Source: Pseudomonadota bacterium
Lineage (GTDB): Bacteria > Pseudomonadota > Gammaproteobacteria > JAKAQQ01
Assembly (NCBI GenBank): GCA_021798115.1
Contig: JAJZYM010000011.1
Coordinates: 1 to 53,631 of the forward strand
Direction of reading: 5' to 3'
Length of the DNA: 53,631 nt
Below, piece after piece: positions 36,342 to 49,761 of the stretch. Every line of letters begins with the position of its first letter. Position 1 is the first letter of the stretch. Under the pieces are notes generated by a model. It had not been told where the DNA came from. It made no database searches and worked only from the letters and a program-made list of their open reading frames with translations. Made by a program: the position numbers and the translations under genes.

Positions 36342-37223
36342 TCAGCGTCCCTCGAGCCGGTTGAGAATGCCCTGGCCCATCATGTTCATGGCGAGGATCG
36401 CCAGCACGATCGCGAGGCCCGGGAACAGGATGAGCCACCACGCCCCGATGATCGCCAGATTCGAACCGTTGCCGAGGAGCCCCCCCCACGAGGGGTTGGG
36501 GGGTTGGATGCCGAGGCCCAGGAACGAAAGCCCCGCGAGGGTGAGGACGAGGTCCGCCACCGTGAAGGTGGCGTTGACGAGAACGATCGGGAGCATCGAG
36601 CGCAGGAGGTGCGTCCGCGCGAGATAGCCCGTCCCGGCCCCGAACTGACGGGCGGCGAGCACGTAGTCGCGCTGCTTGTAGGCGAGCACTTCGTTGCGCG
36701 CGATGCGCGCCAGGCCCGGCCAGGACACGAAGCCGAGCAGGAGGATGAGACTGAGCGCGTCGAGCCGCACGAGAGCGGCGAAGAAGATCATGAGGACGAG
36801 CGTCGGAAGGGCGAGGATGGCGTCGAGAGTGCGCATGAGCACCTTGTCGAGCCACGAGGGGCTCAAGCCGGAACTCATGCCGTAGAGGAGCCCGAGGACG
36901 ACGGCGATCACCGTGCCGAGCATGGCGACGCCGAGGCTCGGCTGTCCGCCGTACATCATGCGGGCGAGAAAGCTTCGGCCGAGATCGTCCGTTCCGAGCG
37001 GGTGGCTCCAGGACGGGGGGCGAAACAGGAGCGCCGGGCGGATGGCGTAGGGGCTCGTGTGGATGAGGAGGGGCCCGAGCCAGGAGAAGGCCACGAGGAA
37101 GAGGAAAAGACCGAGGCCCGCGGCGGTGAGCGGAGCGGAGCGGAGGGCGGACGCGAAGCGTCCGGCGTGAAGGGCCGGGAAAAGACCCCAGCGCCGTTCG
37201 GGGGTTGACCGGGGCTCATTCAT
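36342..37223 (-). CDS. dppC: Peptide ABC transporter permease (DppC/OppC-like)
   Basis: An inner-membrane permease of 293 residues with about six helices. The coupling-loop motif (EAA-like) is at LAARQFGAGTGYLARTHLLRSMLPIV. HPLGTDDLGRSFLARMMYGGQPSL is the family N-terminal periplasmic block. The ATG at 37223 overlaps the dppB stop by eight bases. Confidence 0.93.
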   Translation of the reverse strand: MNEPRSTPERRWGLFPALHAGRFASALRSAPLTAAGLGLFLFLVAFSWLGPLLIHTSPYAIRPALLFRPPSWSHPLGTDDLGRSFLARMMYGGQPSLGVAMLGTVIAVVLGLLYGMSSGLSPSWLDKVLMRTLDAILALPTLVLMIFFAALVRLDALSLILLLGFVSWPGLARIARNEVLAYKQRDYVLAARQFGAGTGYLARTHLLRSMLPIVLVNATFTVADLVLTLAGLSFLGLGIQPPNPSWGGLLGNGSNLAIIGAWWLILFPGLAIVLAILAMNMMGQGILNRLEGR

Positions 37224-38154
37224 AACGAACCCGGACGTCGAGGATGCTGTTGATGAGATCGGCGAGGAGATTGCCGAGGATCGTGAGCACCCCGATGAAG
37301 AGGGTGATGGCGCTCACCGTGGGGTAGTCCTGATCGAGGGCGGAGCGCCAGAGAAGCCACCCGAGGCCGGGGTAGTTGAAGACGCTCTCGGTGAGGACGT
37401 CGCCCACGAAGACGGCCGGGATCATCATGCCGACCATCGTGACGAAGGGACGCACGGCGTTACGGAGCACGTGATGGAGGGCGATGCGGAGATCGGACAG
37501 TCCGCGCGCCCGGGCGGTGCGCACGTAATCGAGCCGGTACTCCTGGCGCGCCTGGTGGCCGAAATAGCGCGAGAGTCCGGCCGCGATGGGCAGCGTGAGC
37601 GTGAAGACCGGCAGGGCGAGGTGGCGAAGGCGCGAGTCGAGCCCGTGGTGGCCGATGCCGCCCGGGGGGAAGAGGTTGAGGCGGATCGAAAGAATGTAGA
37701 TGAGGAGGATGCCCACGAAAAAGACGGGAAGGGCGTAGAAGACGATCTGAAAGACGCCGATCACCTTGCCGAGGGGGCGTTCGGCGAGGTAGCCCTGAAC
37801 GAGGCCGACGACGAGGGCGATCAGAGCCGCAAGGCCGAGGGCCGAGAGATCGAGAAGCAGCGTGCGCCCGGTGTAGATGCGCAGAAGACGGGTCACCGGG
37901 GTGTGCTGAATGTAGGAATAGCCGAGTCGTCCCTGAAGGAGATGCCACCACCAGATCACGTACTGCTCGCCGAGCGGCTGGCTCAGGCCCATCTGCTTGT
38001 TGAGAGCGGCGACCGCGGCCGGGCTGGCGTGCATGCCGAGGATGCTGTAGGCGGGCCCGCCCGGAGTGGCGTGGATCATGAAAAAAACGATCGTCACCAG
38101 GAGCACGAGGGAGGTGACGGACACGAGAAGACGGCGGAGGATCATCGCGAACAC
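37216..38154 (-). CDS. dppB: Peptide ABC transporter permease (DppB/OppB-like)
   Basis: The first gene of the importer operon, a 312-residue permease with six helices. The N-terminal FFMIHATPGGPA, EQYVIWWWHLLQGRLGYSY, the coupling loop YVRTARARGLSDLRIALHHVLRNA and the C-terminal VESVFNYPGLGWLL-type block fit the OppBC family. The start is GTG with GGAGGA six bases upstream. About 184 bases of leader separate it from the predicted promoter inside the end of queF. Confidence 0.93.
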   Translation of the reverse strand: MFAMILRRLLVSVTSLVLLVTIVFFMIHATPGGPAYSILGMHASPAAVAALNKQMGLSQPLGEQYVIWWWHLLQGRLGYSYIQHTPVTRLLRIYTGRTLLLDLSALGLAALIALVVGLVQGYLAERPLGKVIGVFQIVFYALPVFFVGILLIYILSIRLNLFPPGGIGHHGLDSRLRHLALPVFTLTLPIAAGLSRYFGHQARQEYRLDYVRTARARGLSDLRIALHHVLRNAVRPFVTMVGMMIPAVFVGDVLTESVFNYPGLGWLLWRSALDQDYPTVSAITLFIGVLTILGNLLADLINSILDVRVRYE

Positions 38155-38273
38155 AGGAGATCCTCCGGTGGGCGTGGTCCGGTGCGGGGAGAGGGGGGGG
38201 CGTCTTCGGGCGGCGCGAGCAAGAATTTCTCCCTGGAGACCAAGCTCCCGATCATGGACGTGTGGCGTGGCGG

Positions 38274-38300
38274 TTCCGGCCCCGGCCCGAGGGGCCGGAA
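38274..38300 (-). promoter_or_regulatory. Stable hairpin in the peptide-transporter mRNA leader
   Basis: A perfect 10-bp stem, TTCCGGCCCC at 38274-38283 with GGGGCCGGAA at 38291-38300, has a 7-base loop. A competing 7-bp stem uses 38282-38288 and 38292-38298. The two are mutually exclusive, and there is no U-run after either. The whole leader (38155-38338) holds no supported gene. Confidence 0.45.
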
Positions 38301-38344
38301 GACGTCGGGGCTTCGCGTAAGGAAGCGACCCGCGCCGAGGCGAA

Positions 38345-38374
38345 CATATATCACTTGCGACGGCTCCTTGTCAA
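38345..38374 (-). promoter_or_regulatory. Predicted promoter of the peptide-transporter operon
   Basis: On the minus strand a perfect -35 TTGACA (38374-38369), an 18-base spacer and -10 TATATG (38350-38345) with an extended TGA just before it form a strong promoter. It lies within 45 bases of the queF stop. Transcription should start near 38338. Confidence 0.65.
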
Positions 38375-38384
38375 GGAGCCGTCG
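38358..38384. repeat. 27-bp perfect inverted repeat spanning the -35 element
   Basis: CGACGGCTCCTTG at 38358-38370 and its exact reverse complement at 38372-38384 flank a single central T. It begins three bases after the queF stop and covers the -35 of the transporter promoter. It could be an operator for a dimeric regulator or, as RNA, a terminator hairpin for queF. No U-run follows on either strand, which favours the operator reading. Confidence 0.6.
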
Positions 38385-38387
38385 GCG

Positions 38388-38837
38388 TCAGGAAGCCGCC
38401 GGTTCGTCGTCGGGACGGGGGGCCGAAGCCTCGCGCACGAGCTCGGGATTGTCCCAGCCGGGCGGGTGATGGACGGTGGTGACCGTGGTCCAGATGCCGC
38501 CGCGGACATGGAAGCGGGCCTTGAGACGCATGTAACGGGGGGCGCAGGCGCGCACGAGATCGTCGAGAAAAGCGTTGGTGACCGCTTCGTGGAAGGCGCG
38601 GGCGTCGCGGTACGACCAGACGTAGAGCTTCAGGGCTTTGAGCTCGAGGCAGAGCCGGTCGGGGACGTAGGCGAGCTCGAGGACGGCGAAATCCGGTTGC
38701 CCCGTGAGAGGGCAGAGGGACGTGAATTCCGGGACGCGCATCGTGATGAGATAGTCGCGTTCCGCCGCGGGATTGGGGAACGTGGCGAGGCACGCGGGAT
38801 CGGGGGCGGGCATCGCGGGTCCGGGATCGGGAGGCAT
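38388..38837 (-). CDS. queF: 7-cyano-7-deazaguanine reductase QueF (short type)
   Basis: Reduces preQ0 to preQ1 with NADPH in queuosine synthesis. It is about 149 residues, the short unimodular form. The active Cys42 lies in EFTSLCPLTGQPDFA and the following ELKALKLYVWSYRD...FHEAVTN holds the NADPH-site residues. Start is ATG 38837; a later ATG at 38813 is possible, and the longer frame to 38924 enters the smc promoter region. It is divergent from smc. Confidence 0.92.
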   Translation of the reverse strand: MPPDPGPAMPAPDPACLATFPNPAAERDYLITMRVPEFTSLCPLTGQPDFAVLELAYVPDRLCLELKALKLYVWSYRDARAFHEAVTNAFLDDLVRACAPRYMRLKARFHVRGGIWTTVTTVHHPPGWDNPELVREASAPRPDDEPAAS

Positions 38838-38903
38838 CAGGACTACTCTAGCGGAACCGCCGTTCGGGCGGGGGACGGACGCCCGGGACGGGCCGCTCCC
38901 CCC

Positions 38904-38909
38904 TACAAT
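38904..38909 (+). promoter_or_regulatory. Likely -10 (TACAAT) of smc-ligA
   Basis: TACAAT lies 35 bases before the smc ATG, in the 107-base divergent spacer with queF. No clear -35 is seen 17 bases upstream. Confidence 0.4.
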
Positions 38910-38944
38910 GGGCGCGTCCGTCACCTCCCGACCGCCGCGACGCC

Positions 38945-44511
<5,567 letters not shown>

Positions 44512-44547
44512 ACGGAGTGAGGGCGGCCCACTCTCACGTCCGAGCTG

Positions 44548-44589
44548 TCCGGAGGGCGGTGCGGATGGGCCCCCGCACCGCCCCCCGGA
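44548..44589. terminator. Long hairpin between convergent ligA and ppiC-like genes
   Basis: An 11-bp perfect stem (44554-44564 with 44573-44583, loop ATGGGCCC) is extended outward by five more pairs (TCCGG/CCGGA) after one mismatch. It lies midway between two convergent stops. It lacks a strong U-run on both strands but is the only candidate for terminating both transcripts. Confidence 0.55.
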
Positions 44590-44610
44590 AATCACTCCCG
44601 CCCTTGCGGG

Positions 44611-45531
44611 TTACTGTCCTCCGCCCTTGACCGGAGCCGGCTTGACGGCGGGCGGGACCGGCGGATGCAGCGGCGCCTGCGGGGGCGGCGGGGCGCGGAA
44701 GGCCGTCTTGGAGATTTTCACCTTGGCCTTGGCGCGAAGACCGTTGATCAGTTTTTCGACCATCTCTTCACGCAGACCGGCGACGATGCGCGGGCTCATA
44801 TCCTTGAGGCTGGGGCGCGGGATCGGGCGCTTCTTCTCGACGAGATAGAGATTCCACCCGCTCGCGGTCTTGAGGGGTGTGCGGGTGAAGGCCCCGGGTT
44901 TGAGCGTCCGCAGCGCCGCGGCGACGGGCGGCGGCACTTCGCTGAGACCGAGCCAGCCGACGAGGCCGCCGCGCGCAGCCGAAGGGGCCTTGGAATACCG
45001 GCGGGCGAGGGCGGCAAAGGATTCTCCGTGCCCAAGATCGTGGGCCAGCGCGAGGGCGAGGGCGTGTTTCGCCACCCGGATCGTGCGCACCTGGTAGAGA
45101 TTGTGGCCGAGGCGGGCCATGAGCTTGTTGTAATGGTTCGCCACCACTGTGGGGCTGATCGGATGGGTCTTGATGTAGTGGCGGACGAAGGCGTTGGCGA
45201 GAAGCACACGCTTCTGGAGGCGGATCTCCATATGCAGCATGTGCTTCTTGTCGAGATCGGCCTTCTTCGCCTGACGGGCGAGGAGATCAATGTCGATCAT
45301 GCGGTTGAGGACGATCTCCTGCAGGCTGGGGGCGGCCGCCGCGGCGGGGGTCCCGCTCAGCTTGAGGAAGAGATCGAACTCCTGGCGCCGGACCGGATGG
45401 CCGTTGATGGTGGCGACCACGTCTTTGGCGCCCGCGGCGGGATGGGTCGGCGTCTTGGAGCAGGCTCCAAGAAGCGCGAAGAGAGCGGCGGCCACGAGAA
45501 GACGCCGGGTGGAGAGGGGGCGGTGGTTCAT
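44611..45531 (-). CDS. Parvulin-type peptidyl-prolyl isomerase lipoprotein (PrsA/SurA-like)
   Basis: A 306-residue envelope chaperone. Its lipobox is LGAC (Cys24). An N-terminal helical chaperone region contains ATINGHPVRRQEFDLFLK. A parvulin domain lies at about 145-240 (YQVRTIRVAKHALALALA, then ARRYSKAPSAARGGLVGWLGLSEVPPPVAAAL). The Lys/Pro-rich tail is probably disordered. The BolA gene just upstream overlaps its ATG, as is common in Beta- and Gammaproteobacteria. Confidence 0.9.
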   Translation of the reverse strand: MNHRPLSTRRLLVAAALFALLGACSKTPTHPAAGAKDVVATINGHPVRRQEFDLFLKLSGTPAAAAAPSLQEIVLNRMIDIDLLARQAKKADLDKKHMLHMEIRLQKRVLLANAFVRHYIKTHPISPTVVANHYNKLMARLGHNLYQVRTIRVAKHALALALAHDLGHGESFAALARRYSKAPSAARGGLVGWLGLSEVPPPVAAALRTLKPGAFTRTPLKTASGWNLYLVEKKRPIPRPSLKDMSPRIVAGLREEMVEKLINGLRAKAKVKISKTAFRAPPPPQAPLHPPVPPAVKPAPVKGGGQ

Positions 45532-45860
45532 GAAAGATCCTCGACTGGAACGGATGGTGGAGGGGAGGGGAGGGGCCCTTCGCCGGGCGCCTGGAGGCGG
45601 AGCGCAAGGGCGTGGACGCCGAGCCCCGCAAGAGAGGGAATCCGGCGGTAGAGAAGGCGGTGGCGGGCCGTGGGGGCGAGACCCTCGAAAGCGCCGCTGA
45701 CGACGGTGGCGTGAAGATGCGCGCCCCGAGCGGCTTCGGGATGACGACGGTGGCGGGCCTCGTCGTTGGCGATCAGCACGCGGGCATCGGGGAACGCCTG
45801 GCGGAGCGCGTTCTCGAGTCGCTCGGCGGGGGAAACGGGAGACGGCGGATGGGAGGACAC
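45528..45860 (-). CDS. bolA: BolA family protein
   Basis: A 110-residue stress or iron-sulfur-related protein that in known cases partners with monothiol glutaredoxins. The N-terminal ERLENALRQAFPDARVLI, then HLHATVVSGAFEGLAPTARHRLLYRRI and GVHALALRLQAPGE are the family landmarks, with the conserved His in GVHAL. The start is GTG 45860, four bases after the YciI-like stop; its stop overlaps the ATG of the isomerase gene. Confidence 0.9.
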   Translation of the reverse strand: MSSHPPSPVSPAERLENALRQAFPDARVLIANDEARHRRHPEAARGAHLHATVVSGAFEGLAPTARHRLLYRRIPSLAGLGVHALALRLQAPGEGPLPSPPPSVPVEDLS

Positions 45861-45864
45861 GGGC

Positions 45865-46167
45865 TCAGGGCGTGAGAAGCTGCAGGGCGAGAACACGCCA
45901 GTGGCGGTAGAGACCCTGGGTGACGTAAGGATCGGCGGCCCACCAGTGACGCGCGTCCTCGAGGTCGGCAAACGCAGCGACGACGAGGCTCCCCCGCGTC
46001 GCGGTCTCGGGGTCGTGGGCCACGCTGTCGTCTTCGCCCCACGGGGCGGCGAGGCGGAGCCGTCCCTCCGAGCGCAGGGTCTCGAGGCGGCTCCGGTGCT
46101 CGGGGCGCAGGCGCAGCCGGAGCTCGCTCCGCGCGGGATCGTCCTCGGCAATCATGGCGTACCACAT
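45865..46167 (-). CDS. yciI: YciI-family protein
   Basis: A 100-residue YCII-related protein with a ferredoxin-like alpha+beta barrel. MWYAMIAEDDP, a mid-protein DP-rich loop and DLEDARHWWAADPYVTQGLYRHWRV are typical. Cellular role is not established in this family. First gene of the yciI-bolA-isomerase unit. A stable hairpin (46213-46229, CGGCGGG/CCCGCCG) lies about 46 bases upstream, probably within its leader. It diverges from the site-2 protease gene. Confidence 0.88.
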   Translation of the reverse strand: MWYAMIAEDDPARSELRLRLRPEHRSRLETLRSEGRLRLAAPWGEDDSVAHDPETATRGSLVVAAFADLEDARHWWAADPYVTQGLYRHWRVLALQLLTP

Positions 46168-46304
46168 CGGTGCTACGGGTCTTGGCCCTGGCGTCGGGGC
46201 CCGGATTTCGGGCGGCGGGCCGCCCGCCGTTCCGGGGCGGGATTATGGGCTTCATCCTAGCACAAGCGTTCCGTGCACTCCGGAATCCCTCTTCCGCGCG
46301 CCCG

Positions 46305-46310
46305 TATAAT
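46305..46310 (+). promoter_or_regulatory. Consensus -10 (TATAAT) six bases before the site-2 protease ATG
   Basis: A perfect TATAAT ends six bases before the ATG at 46317. Transcription would then begin at or next to the start codon. No ribosome-binding site is present before the ATG, as expected for a leaderless message. No good -35 is seen. Confidence 0.5.
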
Positions 46311-46316
46311 GCCGGC

Positions 46317-47015
46317 ATGCTTGAGCTCGATTTCATGCAGCGGCTCGCCATCTGGGTCCTTCCGGTTCTGTTTGCCGTGACGCTCCACGAAGTGGCCCAC
46401 GGTCTCGTGGCCCGCCGCCTGGGGGACCGGACCGCCGAAATGCTCGGTCGCCTCAGTTTGAACCCCTTGCGCCACATCGACCCCGTCGGGACGATCCTGG
46501 TGCCGCTCATCATGCTGCTTCTTCCGTTCGGCATTCTTTTCGGCTGGGCCAAACCCGTGCCGGTCAACCCGCGCAACTTCCAGGATCCGCGCCGCGGCAT
46601 GGCGTACGTGGGGGCGGCGGGACCGTTCGCCAATCTTCTCATGCTTCTCGCGTGGGTCCTCGTCGTCCGTGTGGGCACCCTCGCCGTCTCCGTCGACGCG
46701 TTCTGGGGCGAGGTGTTTGTTCTCATGGGCGTGGCCGGGGTGCTCATCAACGCCGTTCTCATGCTCTTCAATCTCATCCCCATTCCGCCCCTCGACGGGA
46801 GCCGTGTGCTGGCGGGTATCGTCAACCCTCCGGCCGCCCGTGTGCTCGCCCGGATCGAGCCCTACGGACTGTGGATCGTCGTTCTCCTTCTGCTCACCGG
46901 GGTGCTCCAGAGTGTCCTCGGTCCGCTCTTCGTGGGATTTCTCACCCTGATTCGTCCTCTCACCGGTCTTCCCGTCTCCGCCCTTCTCGGAGCGGTCCAG
47001 GCGCTCCACTTTTGA
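46317..47015 (+). CDS. Site-2 protease family zinc metalloprotease
   Basis: An intramembrane protease-like protein of 232 residues with about six helices. The HExxH site is His24-Glu25-His28 (LHEVAHG), and the third ligand Asp160 is in PIPPLDGSR. The block NPLRHIDPVGT is typical of the short bacterial class without PDZ domain. ATG 46317 matches the usual N-terminus of the family; an earlier ATG at 46244 would precede the TATAAT. It is followed by trpS after five bases. Substrate unknown. Confidence 0.9.
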   Translation: MLELDFMQRLAIWVLPVLFAVTLHEVAHGLVARRLGDRTAEMLGRLSLNPLRHIDPVGTILVPLIMLLLPFGILFGWAKPVPVNPRNFQDPRRGMAYVGAAGPFANLLMLLAWVLVVRVGTLAVSVDAFWGEVFVLMGVAGVLINAVLMLFNLIPIPPLDGSRVLAGIVNPPAARVLARIEPYGLWIVVLLLLTGVLQSVLGPLFVGFLTLIRPLTGLPVSALLGAVQALHF

Positions 47016-47020
47016 ATCCG

Positions 47021-48253
47021 GTGGACTCCGCTGCTCCACCGCCGCCCCGCGATCCGGTCGTCTCGGGTATGCGTCCGACCGGGGCTCTCCACCTCGGTCA
47101 TTACCACGGTGTTCTCCGTAACTGGGCGGCGCTCACCCGTGATCACGAGTGCCTCTATTTCGTTGCCGACTGGCACGCGCTCACGACGCGCCTCGACCGG
47201 CCGGAGGAGATCGCTCATCACACCCGTGAGATGGTGATCGACTGGATCGCCTCGGGGCTCGATCCCGAGCGGGCGACACTGTTCGTCCAGTCGCGGGTGC
47301 GGGCCCACGCCGAGCTTCACCTTCTGCTGTCGATGATCGTGCCCGTGGGCTGGCTCGAGAGGGTGCCCAGCTACAAGGATCTTCGTCAGACCACAGCCGC
47401 GGAGGACACTCTTTCCTACGGCTTCCTTGGCTACCCCGTGCTCATGAGCGCCGATGTCCTTCTCTACCGTGCGGCCGGAGTCCCGGTGGGCGAGGACCAG
47501 GTGGCGCATCTTGAACTCACGCGCGAGATTGCCCGTCGCTTCAACGACCTCTACGGTCGCGGTCCGGCGTTTGCGGCCGATCTCGAGCGCGCTCTCGGAC
47601 GTCTCGCGCCGGACGTGCGCCGCGCGTACGACGAGGCCCTTCGCGCCTACCGCGAGCGTGGTGAGGAGAAGGCGCTCGCGGATCTCGAGAAACGCCTGGC
47701 GGGAGTGGCCGGCCTCGGGGCGGACGAGCGGGACCTCCTCCTGGCCGCCGCCCGCGGAACCGGTCGGGCTCTCCTGCGCGAGCCCCGGCCGCTTCTCACG
47801 GCCACCCCCCGTCTTCCCGGTCTCGACGGCCGCAAGATGTCGAAGTCCTACGGCAACACGATCACGCTGCGCGACGAGCCTCCCGTGGTCTGGGAGAAGT
47901 TGCGGACGATGGTCACCGATCCGGCCCGTGTGCGCCGCTCCGACCCTGGGGACCCCGAGAAATGTCCGGTCTGGGCCTGGCACCTCGTCTACAGCGACGA
48001 GGAGACACGGTCGTGGGTCGACCGTGGATGCCGCAGTGCGGGCATCGGCTGTCTCGACTGCAAGAAGAGCCTCCTCGAGCCCATTCTGCGGGACCTCGAG
48101 CCGATTCGTGAGCGTGCGCGCCGTCTCGCCGAGCGTCCCGAGCGCGTCGAGGAGATCCTGGAGGACGGCAGCGCGCGCGCGCGCGCGTGGGCCCGCCCCG
48201 CCCTTGAGATCGTGCGCGAGCGCCTCGGCCTCGCACACGGCGAACGGGGTTAG
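47021..48253 (+). CDS. trpS: Tryptophanyl-tRNA synthetase
   Basis: A class I synthetase of 410 residues. GMRPTGALHLGHY carries the HIGH-like HLGH (24-27) and KMSKS is at 272-276. It is longer than the E. coli enzyme (334 residues) because of an insert of about 70 residues before KMSKS (about 190-265, rich in Arg/Leu/Ala), a form seen in several Gammaproteobacteria. A second Cys pair CLDCKK lies near 343-348. The start is GTG 47021. The gene contains a 17-base alternating GC run near the end. Confidence 0.96.
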   Translation: MDSAAPPPPRDPVVSGMRPTGALHLGHYHGVLRNWAALTRDHECLYFVADWHALTTRLDRPEEIAHHTREMVIDWIASGLDPERATLFVQSRVRAHAELHLLLSMIVPVGWLERVPSYKDLRQTTAAEDTLSYGFLGYPVLMSADVLLYRAAGVPVGEDQVAHLELTREIARRFNDLYGRGPAFAADLERALGRLAPDVRRAYDEALRAYRERGEEKALADLEKRLAGVAGLGADERDLLLAAARGTGRALLREPRPLLTATPRLPGLDGRKMSKSYGNTITLRDEPPVVWEKLRTMVTDPARVRRSDPGDPEKCPVWAWHLVYSDEETRSWVDRGCRSAGIGCLDCKKSLLEPILRDLEPIRERARRLAERPERVEEILEDGSARARAWARPALEIVRERLGLAHGERG

Positions 48254-48259
48254 AACCGC

Positions 48260-49099
48260 GTGTACGGACTCGACGAGACTCCCCCCCCGGCCGTCGTTCG
48301 GGGCGAACCGTGGGCGGCGTTGCCCGACGACCTCTACATTCCCCCGGCGGCTCTCCAGCTCGTCCTCGAGAGTTTCAGCGGCCCCTTCGATCTTCTCTGG
48401 TATCTCATCCGCCGCCACAACATCGACATCCTCGACATCCCGATCGCGCAGGTGACTCGCCAGTACCTGGCGTACATCGATCTCATGCGCGAGTTCAGGG
48501 TCGAGATCGCCGCCGAATATCTCCTCATGGCGGCCATGCTGGCGGACATCAAGTCGCGCATGCTTCTGCCCCGCCCGCCCCCGGTCGAGGGCGGGGCGGA
48601 AACCGAGGAGGATCCGCGCGCCGAACTCGTCCGCCGTCTTCGCGCCTACGAAGTCGTCCGTCGTGCGGCCCTCGCCCTCGACGAGCGGCCTCGTCTCGAG
48701 CGTGACCTCTGGCCGGGGACGGTCGCCGTGCCCGACGACGCCCGTCGGCGTCCGCCTCCTCCGGTCGCCCTGAGCGCTCTCGTCGCGGCGATGGCGGCTC
48801 TCCTCGCCGAAAACCGGCTGCGTGCCCACCACCGGGTGCGCCGTGAGCCTCTGTCCGTGCGCGCCCGCATGAGCCAGCTTCTCGAGCGGTTGGCGCCGGG
48901 AGCGACCCACCGGCTCGAGGATCTCGTGGATCCCGGCGAAGGCCGCCCGGGCCTCATCGTGACACTTCTGGCGATTCTCGAACTGGTGCACGAAGGGGCC
49001 CTCGATGTCGTTCAACGTGAACTCTACGGGCCCGTCTACTTGTGCCTTCCGGGCCCGGGGGCGCATCCCGAAACGTTGCCGGAGAGCCTGCCTGCATGA
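48260..49099 (+). CDS. scpA: Segregation and condensation protein A
   Basis: The kleisin subunit of the SMC-ScpAB complex, 279 residues. The N-terminal SMC-neck-binding helix is FSGPFDLLWYLIRRHNIDILDIPIAQVTRQYLAYI (about 39-73). A long middle linker and the C-terminal winged helix (about 200-270) follow. The start is GTG, six bases after trpS. The stop overlaps the scpB ATG. Confidence 0.94.
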   Translation: MYGLDETPPPAVVRGEPWAALPDDLYIPPAALQLVLESFSGPFDLLWYLIRRHNIDILDIPIAQVTRQYLAYIDLMREFRVEIAAEYLLMAAMLADIKSRMLLPRPPPVEGGAETEEDPRAELVRRLRAYEVVRRAALALDERPRLERDLWPGTVAVPDDARRRPPPPVALSALVAAMAALLAENRLRAHHRVRREPLSVRARMSQLLERLAPGATHRLEDLVDPGEGRPGLIVTLLAILELVHEGALDVVQRELYGPVYLCLPGPGAHPETLPESLPA

Positions 49100-49761
49100 C
49101 CGCCCTCCCGTCTCTCGAGGTGCTTGTCGAGGCGGCGCTTCTCGCCGCCGGTCGTCCGCTGAGTCTCGCCGATCTCCGCCGGATCTTTCCCGAGGAGACG
49201 GCTCCTCAGGACGAGGAGTTCGCCGGCGCCCTGGCCGCCGTGGCCCAGCGGGCGTCCGAACGCGGCCTTCTTCTGCGCGAGGTCGCAAGCGGCTACCGCC
49301 TCGAGATCCGTCCCGAGATCGCCTCGCTTCTCGCGCCGCTGTGGAACGAGCGCCCCCCGCGTTATTCCCGGGCGCTTCTCGAGACCTTGGCGCTCATCGC
49401 TTACCGCCAGCCGATCACGCGCGCCGAGATCGAGGAGGTCCGCGGCGTCTCGCTGGCGACCTCGATTCTGAAGACCCTCGAGGAACGGGAGTGGATCCGT
49501 GTCGTGGGGCACCGCGACGTGCCCGGCCGCCCGGCGCTCTACGCCACGACCCGCCAGTTCCTGGACTACTTCGGGCTCGCGCGGCTGGACGAGTTGCCCG
49601 CGCCGGAGACGTTCGAGCGGGCGATCGAAACCGACGATGGAACCGATGGGAACGGTCTCACCCTGGCGGCGGATCTGTCTTCCTCTGCGGACGAGGCCCT
49701 GGCCCCGGCCTCCGCTCCGACAGAGGCCGGCCCGCTCGCGTCGGGTGAGTCCGGTCCGTGA
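49096..49761 (+). CDS. scpB: Segregation and condensation protein B
   Basis: The kleisin-interacting winged-helix partner of ScpA, 221 residues. EAALLAAGRPLSLADLRRIFP opens the first winged helix. SRALLETLALIAYRQPITRAEIEEVRGV is the family signature of the second. An acidic, Ser/Ala-rich tail of about 45 residues ends it. ATG 49096 overlaps the scpA stop. The stop overlaps the GTG of rluB. Confidence 0.94.
   Translation: MTALPSLEVLVEAALLAAGRPLSLADLRRIFPEETAPQDEEFAGALAAVAQRASERGLLLREVASGYRLEIRPEIASLLAPLWNERPPRYSRALLETLALIAYRQPITRAEIEEVRGVSLATSILKTLEEREWIRVVGHRDVPGRPALYATTRQFLDYFGLARLDELPAPETFERAIETDDGTDGNGLTLAADLSSSADEALAPASAPTEAGPLASGESGP

Noticed and set aside
38142-38354. Possible 70-codon leader peptide before dppB
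   Set aside because: Its first codon lies upstream of the predicted transcription start, and it has no ribosome-binding site or recognisable pattern of regulatory codons.
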